Assembly: GCA_964397015.1 (NCBI GenBank)
Contig: CAYNHL010000001.1
Location: forward strand, 43,736 to 107,735
DNA: 64,000 nt
Reading direction: 5' to 3'
From: MADRE2 sp964397015
GTDB taxonomy: Bacteria > Desulfobacterota > Desulfobacteria > Desulfobacterales > Desulfobacteraceae
Position numbers and translations under genes: made by a program. Positions 1 to 8,652 of this stretch are shown piece after piece. The notes under the pieces were generated by a model, which saw only the letters and a list, made by a program, of their open reading frames with translations, was not told the origin of the DNA and made no database searches. Position 1 is the stretch's first letter, and every line of letters starts with the position of its first letter.

Positions 1-841
1 TGTTTTTTCGCATGTTCTTATAAGTGAAAAAGACCGCTGTAAAGAAAAAGAGAGACAGCAGGACATGCAGCCAGGAAGAGAAAGGATGGGTGGATGTCCA
101 GCCCTTTTTGGGAACGGCTGTCATAAGCCATGACCCCGAGGGAAATATGACAGGCATCCGGACGGTCAACTCTCCATAGTCATTAAGCGATGGATTTCCC
201 CAGAAGACATCGCCTCCTTCTCCTTTACCGTCAACTCCCTGTATGGCTATATCCAGATCTGAAAATGAATGAATCTCAACTATTTGAAACAGGCGGTCAA
301 CATCTATCGCGGCTGAAACAATTCCCCAGAATTCCTTTTTGTCTTGATCATTGATAAAAACTGGAGCCCTTCCGATCAACCCCCAGCCGCCCTGGACCAG
401 TTCCAGTGGGCCTGCAACGACCATGGTGTTATTTTCCTTCACTTTTTTGGCCTGTTCCCATTGATCGGGCAAATTCCGGTAATCGACGCCGGCTATCTCC
501 TCATTTCCCTTCAAAGGATAGATGAAACGTATTTTGAAATCCGGCGCCGCAGCCAGGTTTTTTAACAGGTTTTCCTGTGCCAGGACAGCCATGGCATAAC
601 GGTTGAACTGATCCGGGGTCAGCTCCGGATTAACCGAAATAAAACTGGCCATTCCCTGGAGCAGCAGCAGGTTCTGTGTAATCTCTTTTTCCAGGCGTGC
701 ACGCAAAGCCGCCATCCTCAGAGAAACATCCACCTTCTGATGGTTTTTTTGCTGCTGTGTCAACTGGTGATCTAAAAACAGATCAAACGCCACAGTAAAT
801 ACCAACAGGGCGATAAAGGTTGCCGTGAATCGTTTAATCAA
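1..841 (-). CDS. CHASE-domain membrane sensor protein (partial, 3' end outside window)
   Basis: Translating the minus strand from a TTG at 841 gives at least 280 codons without a stop, running off the left edge. The protein begins MIKRFTATFIALLVF, a membrane segment (about residues 5-20), then an extracytoplasmic region with the CHASE signature (YPLKGNEEIAGVDY near residue 112, GPLELVQGGWGLIGR near 146), then a second membrane segment (about 255-272). An in-frame TGA lies two codons upstream of the TTG and GAGG precedes it, which fixes the start. CHASE domains sense small extracellular ligands and are normally followed by a histidine kinase, diguanylate cyclase or phosphodiesterase; the output domain here is not in the window. 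Confidence 0.8.
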   Translation of the reverse strand, partial: MIKRFTATFIALLVFTVAFDLFLDHQLTQQQKNHQKVDVSLRMAALRARLEKEITQNLLLLQGMASFISVNPELTPDQFNRYAMAVLAQENLLKNLAAAPDFKIRFIYPLKGNEEIAGVDYRNLPDQWEQAKKVKENNTMVVAGPLELVQGGWGLIGRAPVFINDQDKKEFWGIVSAAIDVDRLFQIVEIHSFSDLDIAIQGVDGKGEGGDVFWGNPSLNDYGELTVRMPVIFPSGSWLMTAVPKKGWTSTHPFSSWLHVLLSLFFFTAVFFTYKNMRKN

Positions 842-936
842 GATTCATCCTCAATTTTCTGTCAATTCGATGTCAATTAACTTGATGGTTTCTTTTACTG
901 AAATAGCAGTATCAGGTTATTTTATCAAGTATACAG

Positions 937-952
937 ATCAAACCGGTTTGAT
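937..952. promoter_or_regulatory. 16-bp perfect palindrome, candidate operator
   Basis: ATCAAACCGGTTTGAT is its own reverse complement over 16 bases. It lies 95 bases upstream of the CHASE sensor start and about 50 bases upstream of the rightward -35 element, where a dimeric regulator could act on either gene. There is no T-run next to it, so it is not a terminator. The cognate regulator is unknown. Confidence 0.45.
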
Positions 953-1003
953 ACATGTTTAATTGCTCAACTATCGGAATTGTCTGAGTTAATTATTTAT
1001 CAT

Positions 1004-1032
1004 TTTACATATTTTGAAAATGAGAATATAAT
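1004..1032 (+). promoter_or_regulatory. Sigma-70-type promoter of the small coiled-coil gene
   Basis: TTTACA (1004-1009), a 17-base spacer and a perfect TATAAT (1027-1032) give one of the best promoter matches in the window. The predicted start near 1039 leaves a long untranslated leader before the ATG at 1195. Confidence 0.6.
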
Positions 1033-1194
1033 ATCCGGAAATATAATTTTTTGAGATTCGGGTCACGAGCTGTTCTCTTTTCTCTTCTTCAAAATTGATC
1101 CGGCTAAAACTTTATTCGTGATCTGTTTTATCTCGCAAAAAAAATTATGAGACCAGTTCAATTTTTCATTAACTAAAATTGTGGGGGAAAAATC

Positions 1195-1497
1195 ATGGAT
1201 GTAAAAGATTATTGCAATGCAATGCTGGCTGAGGTTACCGCCTGGAAAACAAAGCTGGAAGCCATGAAAAAAGCTGCAGATAATTATGGCTCTGCAGAAA
1301 AAGAAAGAATTTTACCTCTGGTAGGGCAACTTGAACAGGAAGTGACTACTGCCCAGGCTCGTGTTGATCAGTTGGAAAATGAATGTCCCTCAGACTGGTC
1401 TCCTGTAAAAAATGAACTGGATGACCTTTTTGGCACAATTGGCAGCAGTGTTGACAGGGCATGGAAAGACCTGGAAGGCGGAAATGTAGGAGGATAG
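1195..1497 (+). CDS. Small acidic coiled-coil protein, unknown function
   Basis: This 100-residue protein has no signal peptide or membrane segment. It is largely helical with heptad-like stretches (about residues 8-65), then an SDW turn and a second short helix ending in AWKDLEGG. The arrangement of a charged coiled coil followed by paired W-containing helices resembles the small proteins annotated as the sll1863-type stress response family, but I cannot confirm membership. It stands alone behind a strong promoter with a long leader, which suggests a highly or conditionally expressed product. A purine-rich GGGGGAAAAATC precedes the ATG. Confidence 0.7.
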   Translation: MDVKDYCNAMLAEVTAWKTKLEAMKKAADNYGSAEKERILPLVGQLEQEVTTAQARVDQLENECPSDWSPVKNELDDLFGTIGSSVDRAWKDLEGGNVGG

Positions 1498-1557
1498 GTG
1501 TGAATAAAACTCATTTTTGAGATTCCTGTGCCTTTCCTGAAATGAACCTCTCTTTTT

Positions 1558-4500
1558 TCAATGGACAGGCAGAGGTTTCCACCGGGATAATAAACGCGCT
1601 TTTGCATTTTCGATCAGGGCGTAGAGAGTGGGAACCACAATCAGGGTCAGCAGGGTTGAAAGCATGAGCCCGAAAATAACTACAATGGCCATGGTCTGCC
1701 ACCACTGGCTGGATTCACTGGTCCAGGATATGGCCATGACGTGAAAATCATAACTGATGCCCGTAACCATGGGCAAAAGCCCCAGGATCGTTGTCAGCGC
1801 GGTCAGCAGGACCGGTCGCAGGCGGGTGGCCCCGGCCGATATAACCGCTTCCTGCAGATCCATGCCCTTTTCCCTGAGCTTGTTGGTATAGTCAATCAGC
1901 ACAATGGCATTGTTAACCACGATACCGGCCAGGGAAATCACGCCTACCCCTGTCATGATAATTCCAAAGGGAGACTTGATCACGATCAGGCCCAGAAAAG
2001 CCCCGCCAAGGGACAGGATAACCGAGGTCAGGATAATAAGCGGCTGCGCTACCGAATTGAACAATGTCACCAGGATCAGGAAAATGAAGAATATGGACAG
2101 GACAAAAGCCTTGGATAAAAATTCTTTGGCCTCTTCCTGTTCTTCATCCTCTCCTGTGAATTTATACCGGTATCCCGGCGGAAACTCCACTGACTCCATG
2201 ATTTTTTGTGCCTGTGCCCTGGCAACGGCCGAGGGGATCATGGTCTCATCAACATTTCCTTTAATCGTTACAACCCGTTCGTGGTTCTTGCGGGTGATAT
2301 CACCAAAGGTCCCCTCGTATTCAATGGAGGCCACTGTGGTCAAAGGAACCATGGTGCCTGCCGGCGTAGGTATCATGAGTTTGTTCAGAATATCGGTAAC
2401 ACGGCGGTCATGCTCCGCGAGCTTGACCACTATGTCGTAATCTTCATCCCCTTCGTAATATGTGGAGATATCCAGTCCGTTATACGCGGTTTTCAGTGCG
2501 TTTCCGATGTTGTTGGTAGTCAGTCCGAAAATAGCGGCTTTCTGCCTGTCCACCTTGACCTGGATGCTGGGAAGTCCGCTGATGTAATCATCCCTGACAT
2601 CCTTGACATGGGGGATTTTTTCAACAACCCGCCGGACTTTTTCGGCAATTCTTCCCAGCTGACTAAAATCATTTCCGGAAATTTCTATATTGATCGGAGG
2701 TCCTGTGGGCGGCCCTTCTTCACGCTCATCCACCGTGATTTTCACCCCGGCGATTTTTTTGACTCTTTTCCTTAACAGGTCAAGATCTTTGGCCGTCGGG
2801 GTTTTGCGGTCTTCGAAATCTATAAACTGAATGCCTACATGATTGGGCAGATTTGAACTGAAAAGGGAAGAACCGGTAGACTGTTCCGCCTTTACGTACA
2901 TATGCTCGATATTGTTGAGATCTCCCGGCGCCATAAAAACGGTACCGCCGGCTGTCTCATGTTCCCTTAATACCATTGCCTCTTCGTATTCGAGTTCCGG
3001 ATACCCGGCAATGGCGGCTTCCACCTTTTTCATTATCCGGTCAATAAATTCCAGGTCCGCGCCTTCAGGTGTATCAACGTTCACATATACCGCCTGGGGG
3101 TCGATGGCAGGAAAAAATTCCACCGGCCTCTCAATGCCAACGACAAGGTACCAGAGCTGGAACATTGTCACCAGTATACCAACAGCCAGGACCAGTATGG
3201 TGAACTTGTATTTCAGGGCTTTTTTCATCAATCCGGCATAAAAGGTCAGCACAGGCCCGGTAATGGCAATGGGCTGTTCTCCCCTGCTTTCGATATCCTG
3301 TGTCGATGAGTTTTGCGACAGACCGTTTGCAGGTTTTGCCTTCAGCAGGTATGCGCACAGGGCCGGGTTGATCACCAGGGCCACAAACAGTGAACTGGAA
3401 AGGGTCACGATCAGGGTTACGGGCAGAAAACTCATGAATTCACCCATGATACCGGGCCAGAACAGCAACGGGGAAAAGGCCGCCACCGTTGTCAGGGTCG
3501 AGCCGATAACCGGCCAGGCCACCTCGCTGGTGGCTTTCATGGCCGCTTCCACCCGGGATACACCCTGCTGCATGTACCTGAAAATATTTTCCACGATAAC
3601 AATGGCATTGTCCACCAGCATGCCCAGGGCAAGTGTCAGGGAAAAAAGCACCACCATGTTCAGGGTAATTCCCAGCACCCGCAGCACGGTAAAGGAAATA
3701 AGCATGGAAAAAGGTATGGCAAGTCCGACCAGCAATGCGTTGCGAAACCCCAGGACCACCAGAAGCACCAGCACCACCAGGATCAACCCGGAAATGATAT
3801 TGTTTTCAAGGTCGGCCACGATCAGCCTGATGTTCTTGGCCTCATCCATCAACTTGGTAATCTTTACATCCCTGGGAAAAGTTTTTTTGGATTGTTCGAG
3901 AATTTCATCTATCTTTTCGGAAATATGGATGATATTTTCGCCTACCCGTTTTTTCACTGAAATATTTACAGACTCCCTGCCGTTGAGCCTGGACCGTGAT
4001 GTCTCGTCCTTGAAGCCGTCAACCACGGTGGCCACGTCCTTTAAATAAATGGGACTGCCGTTGTGAGTGGCAACCACCAGGGACAAAATTTCTTCAGGGG
4101 TTTCAAACTCTCCTGGAACCTTGAGCTGGTAACGTCCATCTCCCAGAGTTATTGCGCCACCTGAAATATTCTGGTTTTCACTGACCACTGCCTGCTGGAG
4201 CATGGTAATGGGAATCTGAAAATAGGTAAGCTTGTCCGTATCCACTTCAATCCGTATTTCCCGGTCCCGCCCTCCGGTGATCTCCACCTCGAGCACTCCG
4301 GGTACGGCCTCGATATCGTCCTTGAAATCATCGGCAATCTTCTTGAGTTCCCCCGGCCCGCCTGCAGCGCCGGACAATGCATAGATTATAATGGGCATTT
4401 CTGAAATATTGAGCTCATATACCGACGGGTCACTGGTAAGATCTGAAGGCAGGTCGTTTTTTGCCTCATCCACCTTGTCTTTCACCTTGCTCAACACATC

Positions 4501-4806
4501 GTCGATATCAGTACCTGGTAAAAATTCTATATTGATCTGGGACATGCCTTCGGAGCTGATGGAAGAAATATTCTTGACCCTGTCCAGGCCCTTGAGTTTT
4601 TTTTCGATCTTCACGGTGATGCCGGTCTCGATATCAGCTGCGGAAACTCCCCTGTAATCTGTCTGGATAAATACATAAGGAATGGTAATATCAGGGGAGC
4701 TTTCCCTGGGCAGGATGCGATAGGAATAAACCCCCACCACAAGGACAATCAATGCCAGCACCAGGACCGATATCCGGTTTTTTACCGCTGTATCAGAGAT
4801 GATCAT
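1558..4806 (-). CDS. RND family efflux pump permease (AcrB/HAE type)
   Basis: The 1,082-residue length is normal for a hydrophobe/amphiphile efflux RND transporter. The layout is classical: a first membrane helix (about 11-31), a large periplasmic loop, helices 2-6 (about 335-485), a cytoplasmic linker, helix 7 (about 535-555), a second periplasmic loop and helices 8-12 (about 875-1065). The helix-4 proton-relay motif reads LVDNAIVIVEN at 397-407, so one acidic residue replaces the Asp pair of AcrB, as in many environmental RND pumps. It is translationally coupled to the adaptor gene through an ATGA overlap (4803-4806). No TolC-like outer-membrane gene is adjacent, so the channel is probably encoded elsewhere. 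The substrate cannot be predicted. Confidence 0.93.
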   Translation of the reverse strand: MIISDTAVKNRISVLVLALIVLVVGVYSYRILPRESSPDITIPYVFIQTDYRGVSAADIETGITVKIEKKLKGLDRVKNISSISSEGMSQINIEFLPGTDIDDVLSKVKDKVDEAKNDLPSDLTSDPSVYELNISEMPIIIYALSGAAGGPGELKKIADDFKDDIEAVPGVLEVEITGGRDREIRIEVDTDKLTYFQIPITMLQQAVVSENQNISGGAITLGDGRYQLKVPGEFETPEEILSLVVATHNGSPIYLKDVATVVDGFKDETSRSRLNGRESVNISVKKRVGENIIHISEKIDEILEQSKKTFPRDVKITKLMDEAKNIRLIVADLENNIISGLILVVLVLLVVLGFRNALLVGLAIPFSMLISFTVLRVLGITLNMVVLFSLTLALGMLVDNAIVIVENIFRYMQQGVSRVEAAMKATSEVAWPVIGSTLTTVAAFSPLLFWPGIMGEFMSFLPVTLIVTLSSSLFVALVINPALCAYLLKAKPANGLSQNSSTQDIESRGEQPIAITGPVLTFYAGLMKKALKYKFTILVLAVGILVTMFQLWYLVVGIERPVEFFPAIDPQAVYVNVDTPEGADLEFIDRIMKKVEAAIAGYPELEYEEAMVLREHETAGGTVFMAPGDLNNIEHMYVKAEQSTGSSLFSSNLPNHVGIQFIDFEDRKTPTAKDLDLLRKRVKKIAGVKITVDEREEGPPTGPPINIEISGNDFSQLGRIAEKVRRVVEKIPHVKDVRDDYISGLPSIQVKVDRQKAAIFGLTTNNIGNALKTAYNGLDISTYYEGDEDYDIVVKLAEHDRRVTDILNKLMIPTPAGTMVPLTTVASIEYEGTFGDITRKNHERVVTIKGNVDETMIPSAVARAQAQKIMESVEFPPGYRYKFTGEDEEQEEAKEFLSKAFVLSIFFIFLILVTLFNSVAQPLIILTSVILSLGGAFLGLIVIKSPFGIIMTGVGVISLAGIVVNNAIVLIDYTNKLREKGMDLQEAVISAGATRLRPVLLTALTTILGLLPMVTGISYDFHVMAISWTSESSQWWQTMAIVVIFGLMLSTLLTLIVVPTLYALIENAKARLLSRWKPLPVH

Positions 4807-5954
4807 AGAGTCAATTCCTCCATGTCCTTTATAACTCTGGACACGTTGATTCTTTCACCATCCTCGATAATACGGTGGCCCATAACCACAACCCGCTCGC
4901 CGGGTTCAAGCCCGCTGGGAATCTGAATGCGCCATCCTTCCTGAATGCCGGTTTCAACTTCCCTGAACCTGGCAATGGAGTCTTTTTCAATATAAACCCC
5001 GGTGCTGCCGCCACGGGACAAAAGGGAGTACATGGGAACGGCAAGACCATTCTCCACACGGTTTTTTACAATGGTGACCCGTGCGAACATGCCCGGCAGG
5101 ATCTGGTGGCCGGGATTGTCCACGGCAATCTGTAGGTCATAAAGCCGTGCAAGGTCACCGGTAGTTTTTGACAGGTAGTACTGTGTCCCCTGGAAGGATT
5201 TCTTTCCCAGGGCGTCGATTGTCATGTCAAATGTTTTGAGTTTACGGACCGCATCCACGTCCGATTCGGGAATACCGACAACCACCTTGACCCTGTCAAG
5301 CTGGAGAATTGACACGACGGGGTCACCGGCTCCCATGAACTGTCCGTTTTCCACAAACACCTTGTCAACGACTCCCTGCATGGGCGCACGTATTATGCAG
5401 CGGGACAGATTGAGCTTGGCGTTATCCAGGGCGGCTTTGGTGGTCTTGACTCTTGCGACGGCATCATCGAGCTGGGACTGTGTCACAAACTGTTTTTCAG
5501 TCAATGCGGCCAGACGCTTTTCCATGGTCAATGCCGATTCATAGGAAGCCAGGGCCGAATCATACAGGTTCCGGTAATCACTTTCATCGATGACGGCCAG
5601 CACGTCTGAGGCCTCCACCACATCACCTTCCCTGATTTTCCTGGATACGATCTTGCCCTTGACCTCTGCCACCACCTGGAGGGAAACCCAGGGCCTGGCG
5701 ATTCCCGGCAGGCTGATCTTTTCAATTATTTCTCCGGGTATCATTTCCATGGATACAATATTGGTGGGCGGACGTTCAACACCGGCCTCCTGACGCTGCT
5801 GTTCGATAACGTCGGTCTGACGGGCCGATATTTTCTGTTTCAACAGGAAAAAACTTCCGGAAAAAACCAGAACCACCAGTAAAAAAGGGATATATCCGAT
5901 TAAAACACCGGTAATGGTTTTGACTGTGGATTTGGCTTTTTGTTCTTGTTCCAT
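4803..5954 (-). CDS. RND efflux periplasmic adaptor (HlyD/AcrA-type membrane fusion protein)
   Basis: This 383-residue protein has one N-terminal membrane helix (about 18-40) and no lipobox. It follows the membrane-fusion-protein order: barrel-sandwich half (VVAEVKGKIVSRKIREGDVV), an alpha-hairpin (about 125-175), the second lipoyl half (IIRAPMQGVVDKVFVENGQF), then beta-barrel and membrane-proximal domains. It would bridge the inner-membrane permease encoded immediately downstream to an outer-membrane channel. AAGAAGG lies upstream of the ATG. The upstream gap (5955-6176) has no clear operator and no adjacent regulator gene. Confidence 0.92.
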   Translation of the reverse strand: MEQEQKAKSTVKTITGVLIGYIPFLLVVLVFSGSFFLLKQKISARQTDVIEQQRQEAGVERPPTNIVSMEMIPGEIIEKISLPGIARPWVSLQVVAEVKGKIVSRKIREGDVVEASDVLAVIDESDYRNLYDSALASYESALTMEKRLAALTEKQFVTQSQLDDAVARVKTTKAALDNAKLNLSRCIIRAPMQGVVDKVFVENGQFMGAGDPVVSILQLDRVKVVVGIPESDVDAVRKLKTFDMTIDALGKKSFQGTQYYLSKTTGDLARLYDLQIAVDNPGHQILPGMFARVTIVKNRVENGLAVPMYSLLSRGGSTGVYIEKDSIARFREVETGIQEGWRIQIPSGLEPGERVVVMGHRIIEDGERINVSRVIKDMEELTL

Positions 5955-6176
5955 GATATGACCTTCTTTTCAGTAATCAAAAAAACTATCACAACATATA
6001 TCGAAAACTCAAGATATCAAGTAAGGTACTTAAAAAAATACAGTTTTTAACACTTTTTTACAGTTTCTTCCAGGCTTTATTCTGCCCGCCGGTCAATGCC
6101 CCGCACCAGCGACCATTGGTTATGGCTCCGATACATCCATATTGCCAGAAACCTGTTACTTGTGTATTGTTAAACT

Positions 6177-7016
6177 ATGACCACCGATAACATACGAAAA
6201 AAATGGCCCATTGCGGTCTTTGACTCAGGTCTTGGCGGTCTGTCGGTACTTGGGGAAATCATGGCGCTTTTGCCGTCCGAGTCTTTTCTTTACCTGGCCG
6301 ACAGCTACAACTGCCCCTATGGTTCCAGGCCGGCCGATGAAACTGTCACCCTGGTACTCAGACACATGGATTTTTTAATGGCCTGCCGGTGCAAACTGGT
6401 TGTGGTAGCCTGCAACACGGTTACGGCCATTGCCATTGACCGGCTCAGAGCAACCTACCCGGTACAGTTTATCGGGATGGAACCTGCGCTGAAACCTGCC
6501 TGCAGGATGACACGGACCCGGAAAATCGGCATCCTGGCAACTGAAAACACTTTCAACGGCAGGCTGTACAGGCAGACCCATCAAAAATATGCCGCCGGTA
6601 TCGACGTCTTTGTCCAGCCCGGTTTCGGCCTGGTTGAACTCGTGGAGGCCAATGCGCACAAAGGACCGCAGGCCCTTTCCCTGATTGAAAAATATATCTG
6701 CCCCATGCTGGAACATCACGTGGACACCATCGTGCTTGGATGCACCCATTACCCTTTTTTCCGGCATCTTATCCACCAGATTGCAGGAGACCGGGTCCAG
6801 GTTGTCGATCCTTCCCGGGCCGTGGCCGCACGGACCGCCGAGGTGCTTTCCCGGTCCGGGCTGCTGGCAGACAGTGGCAATTCCCCGGACAGGACCCTTT
6901 TTACCAGCGGAGACCCGGGTGTTGCAGAAGCGGTACTCTCCAACGTCATAAAACAGCCGTTCAGGATCATGCAACTGGCGCCGGTCGCAGAGGATCTTCC
7001 AGCCCGGCAAGCTTGA
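6177..7016 (+). CDS. murI: Glutamate racemase
   Basis: MurI makes D-glutamate for peptidoglycan by cofactor-independent racemisation of L-glutamate. The 279-residue protein shows FDSGLGGLSVL near the N-terminus, the first catalytic cysteine in ACNTVTA (about residue 78) and the second in LGCTHYPF (about 187). No good Shine-Dalgarno sequence precedes the ATG, so expression may be weak or nearly leaderless. Its last 50 bases overlap tail-to-tail with the HD-domain gene on the other strand. Confidence 0.95.
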   Translation: MTTDNIRKKWPIAVFDSGLGGLSVLGEIMALLPSESFLYLADSYNCPYGSRPADETVTLVLRHMDFLMACRCKLVVVACNTVTAIAIDRLRATYPVQFIGMEPALKPACRMTRTRKIGILATENTFNGRLYRQTHQKYAAGIDVFVQPGFGLVELVEANAHKGPQALSLIEKYICPMLEHHVDTIVLGCTHYPFFRHLIHQIAGDRVQVVDPSRAVAARTAEVLSRSGLLADSGNSPDRTLFTSGDPGVAEAVLSNVIKQPFRIMQLAPVAEDLPARQA

Positions 7017-7554
7017 AGGACACGGCCCAGCGGGAAAACCTTTCAGCATGCCCCGGGTCAAGTGCGGCAAGATTCCGGATGATGGATTGGACACTGTATA
7101 CTTGATCCCGGTTTTCCGGATTCTTGGAATGAAACTTGTCGGCCACACAGATGATTTTTTCCTCCAGTGAAACCGGCACCATGTCCCGGTGCGGCAGGGG
7201 AAGATCATTGGCCGCAATATTGTCCAGGGTTATACCCGCGCCGGTATGACGTTCACACACCTTTCCAAAACGCGGGTCGAACCCGCAGCCGTCCAGCAGC
7301 TGACGGCCCAGCCAGCCATGACAGATATACGGGTGTTCTCCGGTGCAGCCTATGGACCGGGCCCTGGTCATGAAAATACCGATATCATGCAGCATGGCCG
7401 CCTGTTCAATAAAGGCGGTATCCGGGTTCATCGAAGAAACTTTTTGTGCAATATCAAGGCTTTTTTTTGTCACTGCAACGGCGTGGGCCATGAAAATATC
7501 ATGCAGGGGCCCGCCCGGCGGATAAAACCGGGCAATTACCTCTTCAGGGTTCAT
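6967..7554 (-). CDS. HD-domain phosphohydrolase-like protein (TIGR00295-like)
   Basis: This 195-residue soluble protein carries HD-superfamily metal ligands: HAVAV near residue 24, the MLHDIG doublet near 54, and a later CERHTGAG. The pattern fits the small stand-alone HD proteins grouped as TIGR00295, whose substrate is unknown. Its ATG overlaps the prfB stop in an ATGA junction (7551-7554), making it the third gene of a coupled lnt-prfB-HD operon. Confidence 0.75.
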   Translation of the reverse strand: MNPEEVIARFYPPGGPLHDIFMAHAVAVTKKSLDIAQKVSSMNPDTAFIEQAAMLHDIGIFMTRARSIGCTGEHPYICHGWLGRQLLDGCGFDPRFGKVCERHTGAGITLDNIAANDLPLPHRDMVPVSLEEKIICVADKFHSKNPENRDQVYSVQSIIRNLAALDPGHAERFSRWAVSFKLAGLEDPLRPAPVA

Positions 7555-8652
7555 TCTCCCGTTCCCGACAGGAGCACTCCCTCGATGAACGGATCGAGAT
7601 CTCCGTTCAATACCCGGTCCACATCCCCGATTTCCATGTCAATGCGATGATCCTTGACCAGACGGTACGGGTGCAGCACATAGGATCTGATCTGGCTGCC
7701 CCAGGCAATGTCATCCTTGCTGTCATGCAGGTGCTGCATTTTCTGGTCCTGTTTTTTCTTTTCCATCTGGTGCAGCCTGGATTTGAGCACCTTCATGGCA
7801 ATTTCCCTGTTCCGGTGCTGGGACGGCTCCTGCTGGCACTGGACCACCACGCCAGAGGGCATGTGGGTAATGCGGACCGCGCTGCTGGTCTTGTTGACGT
7901 GCTGACCTCCGGCACCGCTGGCCCGGAACACGTCGATGCGAAGGTCGCTTTCATCGATATCCACCCGGATTTCATCCTTTATTTCCGGATACACAAACAC
8001 GGAGGCAAAAGAAGTATGCCTTTTCCCGCCGGCATTGAAAGGTGATATGCGGACCAGACGGTGAACCCCGGATTCAACCTTCATATACCCGTAGCAGTTG
8101 TGACCGGACACGGCAAAGGTCACCCCTTTAATACCGGCCTCGTCACCCGGCTGGTAATCGATGACCTGCATTTTGTATTCCTTTTTGTCAATCCACCTGG
8201 AATACATCCTGAACAGCATTTCCGCCCAGTCCTGGGAATCAGTTCCTCCGGCACCGGCATTGATGGATACCAGAGCGTTCTTGGTATCATCCTCTTCACA
8301 AAGAGTGATACGGACCCTGAATGCCTTGATCTGTTTTTCAACAGCTGCCAGCATGCCGGCGACCTCGGCTTCACTCTCCTTGTCGTTTTCTTCCTGGGCC
8401 AGCTCGAGAAGGGTCTGGGCGTCTTCAATCCGGTTGTGGAGGGCTGTAATGGTTTCCACCAGGTCTGAAATGGTCGTTCTTTCCTTTAACAGCCGGGTGG
8501 CGGTTTCCGGGTCATCCCAGAAATCCTCCCGGGCACTGATCAGCTCAAGTTCCTTGAGCCGCCTCTCTTTGACCGGCAGGTCAAAGATACTCCCGCAACT
8601 TGTCTATTTTTGTGTAAAACTGATGAATACTTTGTTTTAATTCAACACTCAT
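7551..8652 (-). CDS. prfB: Peptide chain release factor 2, with programmed +1 frameshift
   Basis: RF2 terminates translation at UGA and UAA. The frame opens at the ATG at 8652, encodes 23 residues (MSVELKQSIH...LREYL) and meets an in-frame TGA at 8583-8581. Reading resumes in the +1 frame at GAC (8582) and continues to 7551, giving about 366 residues, the normal RF2 length. The SPF codon-recognition motif (RISPFNAGG) and catalytic GGQ (GAGGQHVNKTSS) are both present. The start ATG overlaps the lnt stop and the stop overlaps the HD gene start, both as ATGA junctions. A gene call that begins at 8459 misses about 64 N-terminal residues. Confidence 0.95.
8580..8595 (-). promoter_or_regulatory. 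RF2 autoregulatory +1 frameshift site
   Basis: On the minus strand the bases read CGGGAGTATCTTTGAC: a Shine-Dalgarno-like CGGGAG, then TAT, the slippery CTT, the UGA stop and C. This is the arrangement known from other prfB genes, in which low RF2 lets the ribosome slip from CUU to UUU and continue in the +1 frame. The stop is codon 24 here. Confidence 0.95.

Larger units (their letters stand above)
842..1194. other. AT-rich intergenic regulatory region
   Basis: This 353-base gap separates the divergent CHASE sensor and the small coiled-coil gene. It holds a 16-base perfect palindrome (937-952) and a sigma-70-type promoter (1004-1032) pointing right, which gives a leader of about 155 bases before the ATG at 1195. 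I see no open frame with coding character and no recognisable riboswitch. Confidence 0.6.

Noticed and set aside
344..565. Plus-strand open frame of 73 codons
   Set aside because: It is antisense to the CHASE sensor, whose translation is continuous and recognisable.
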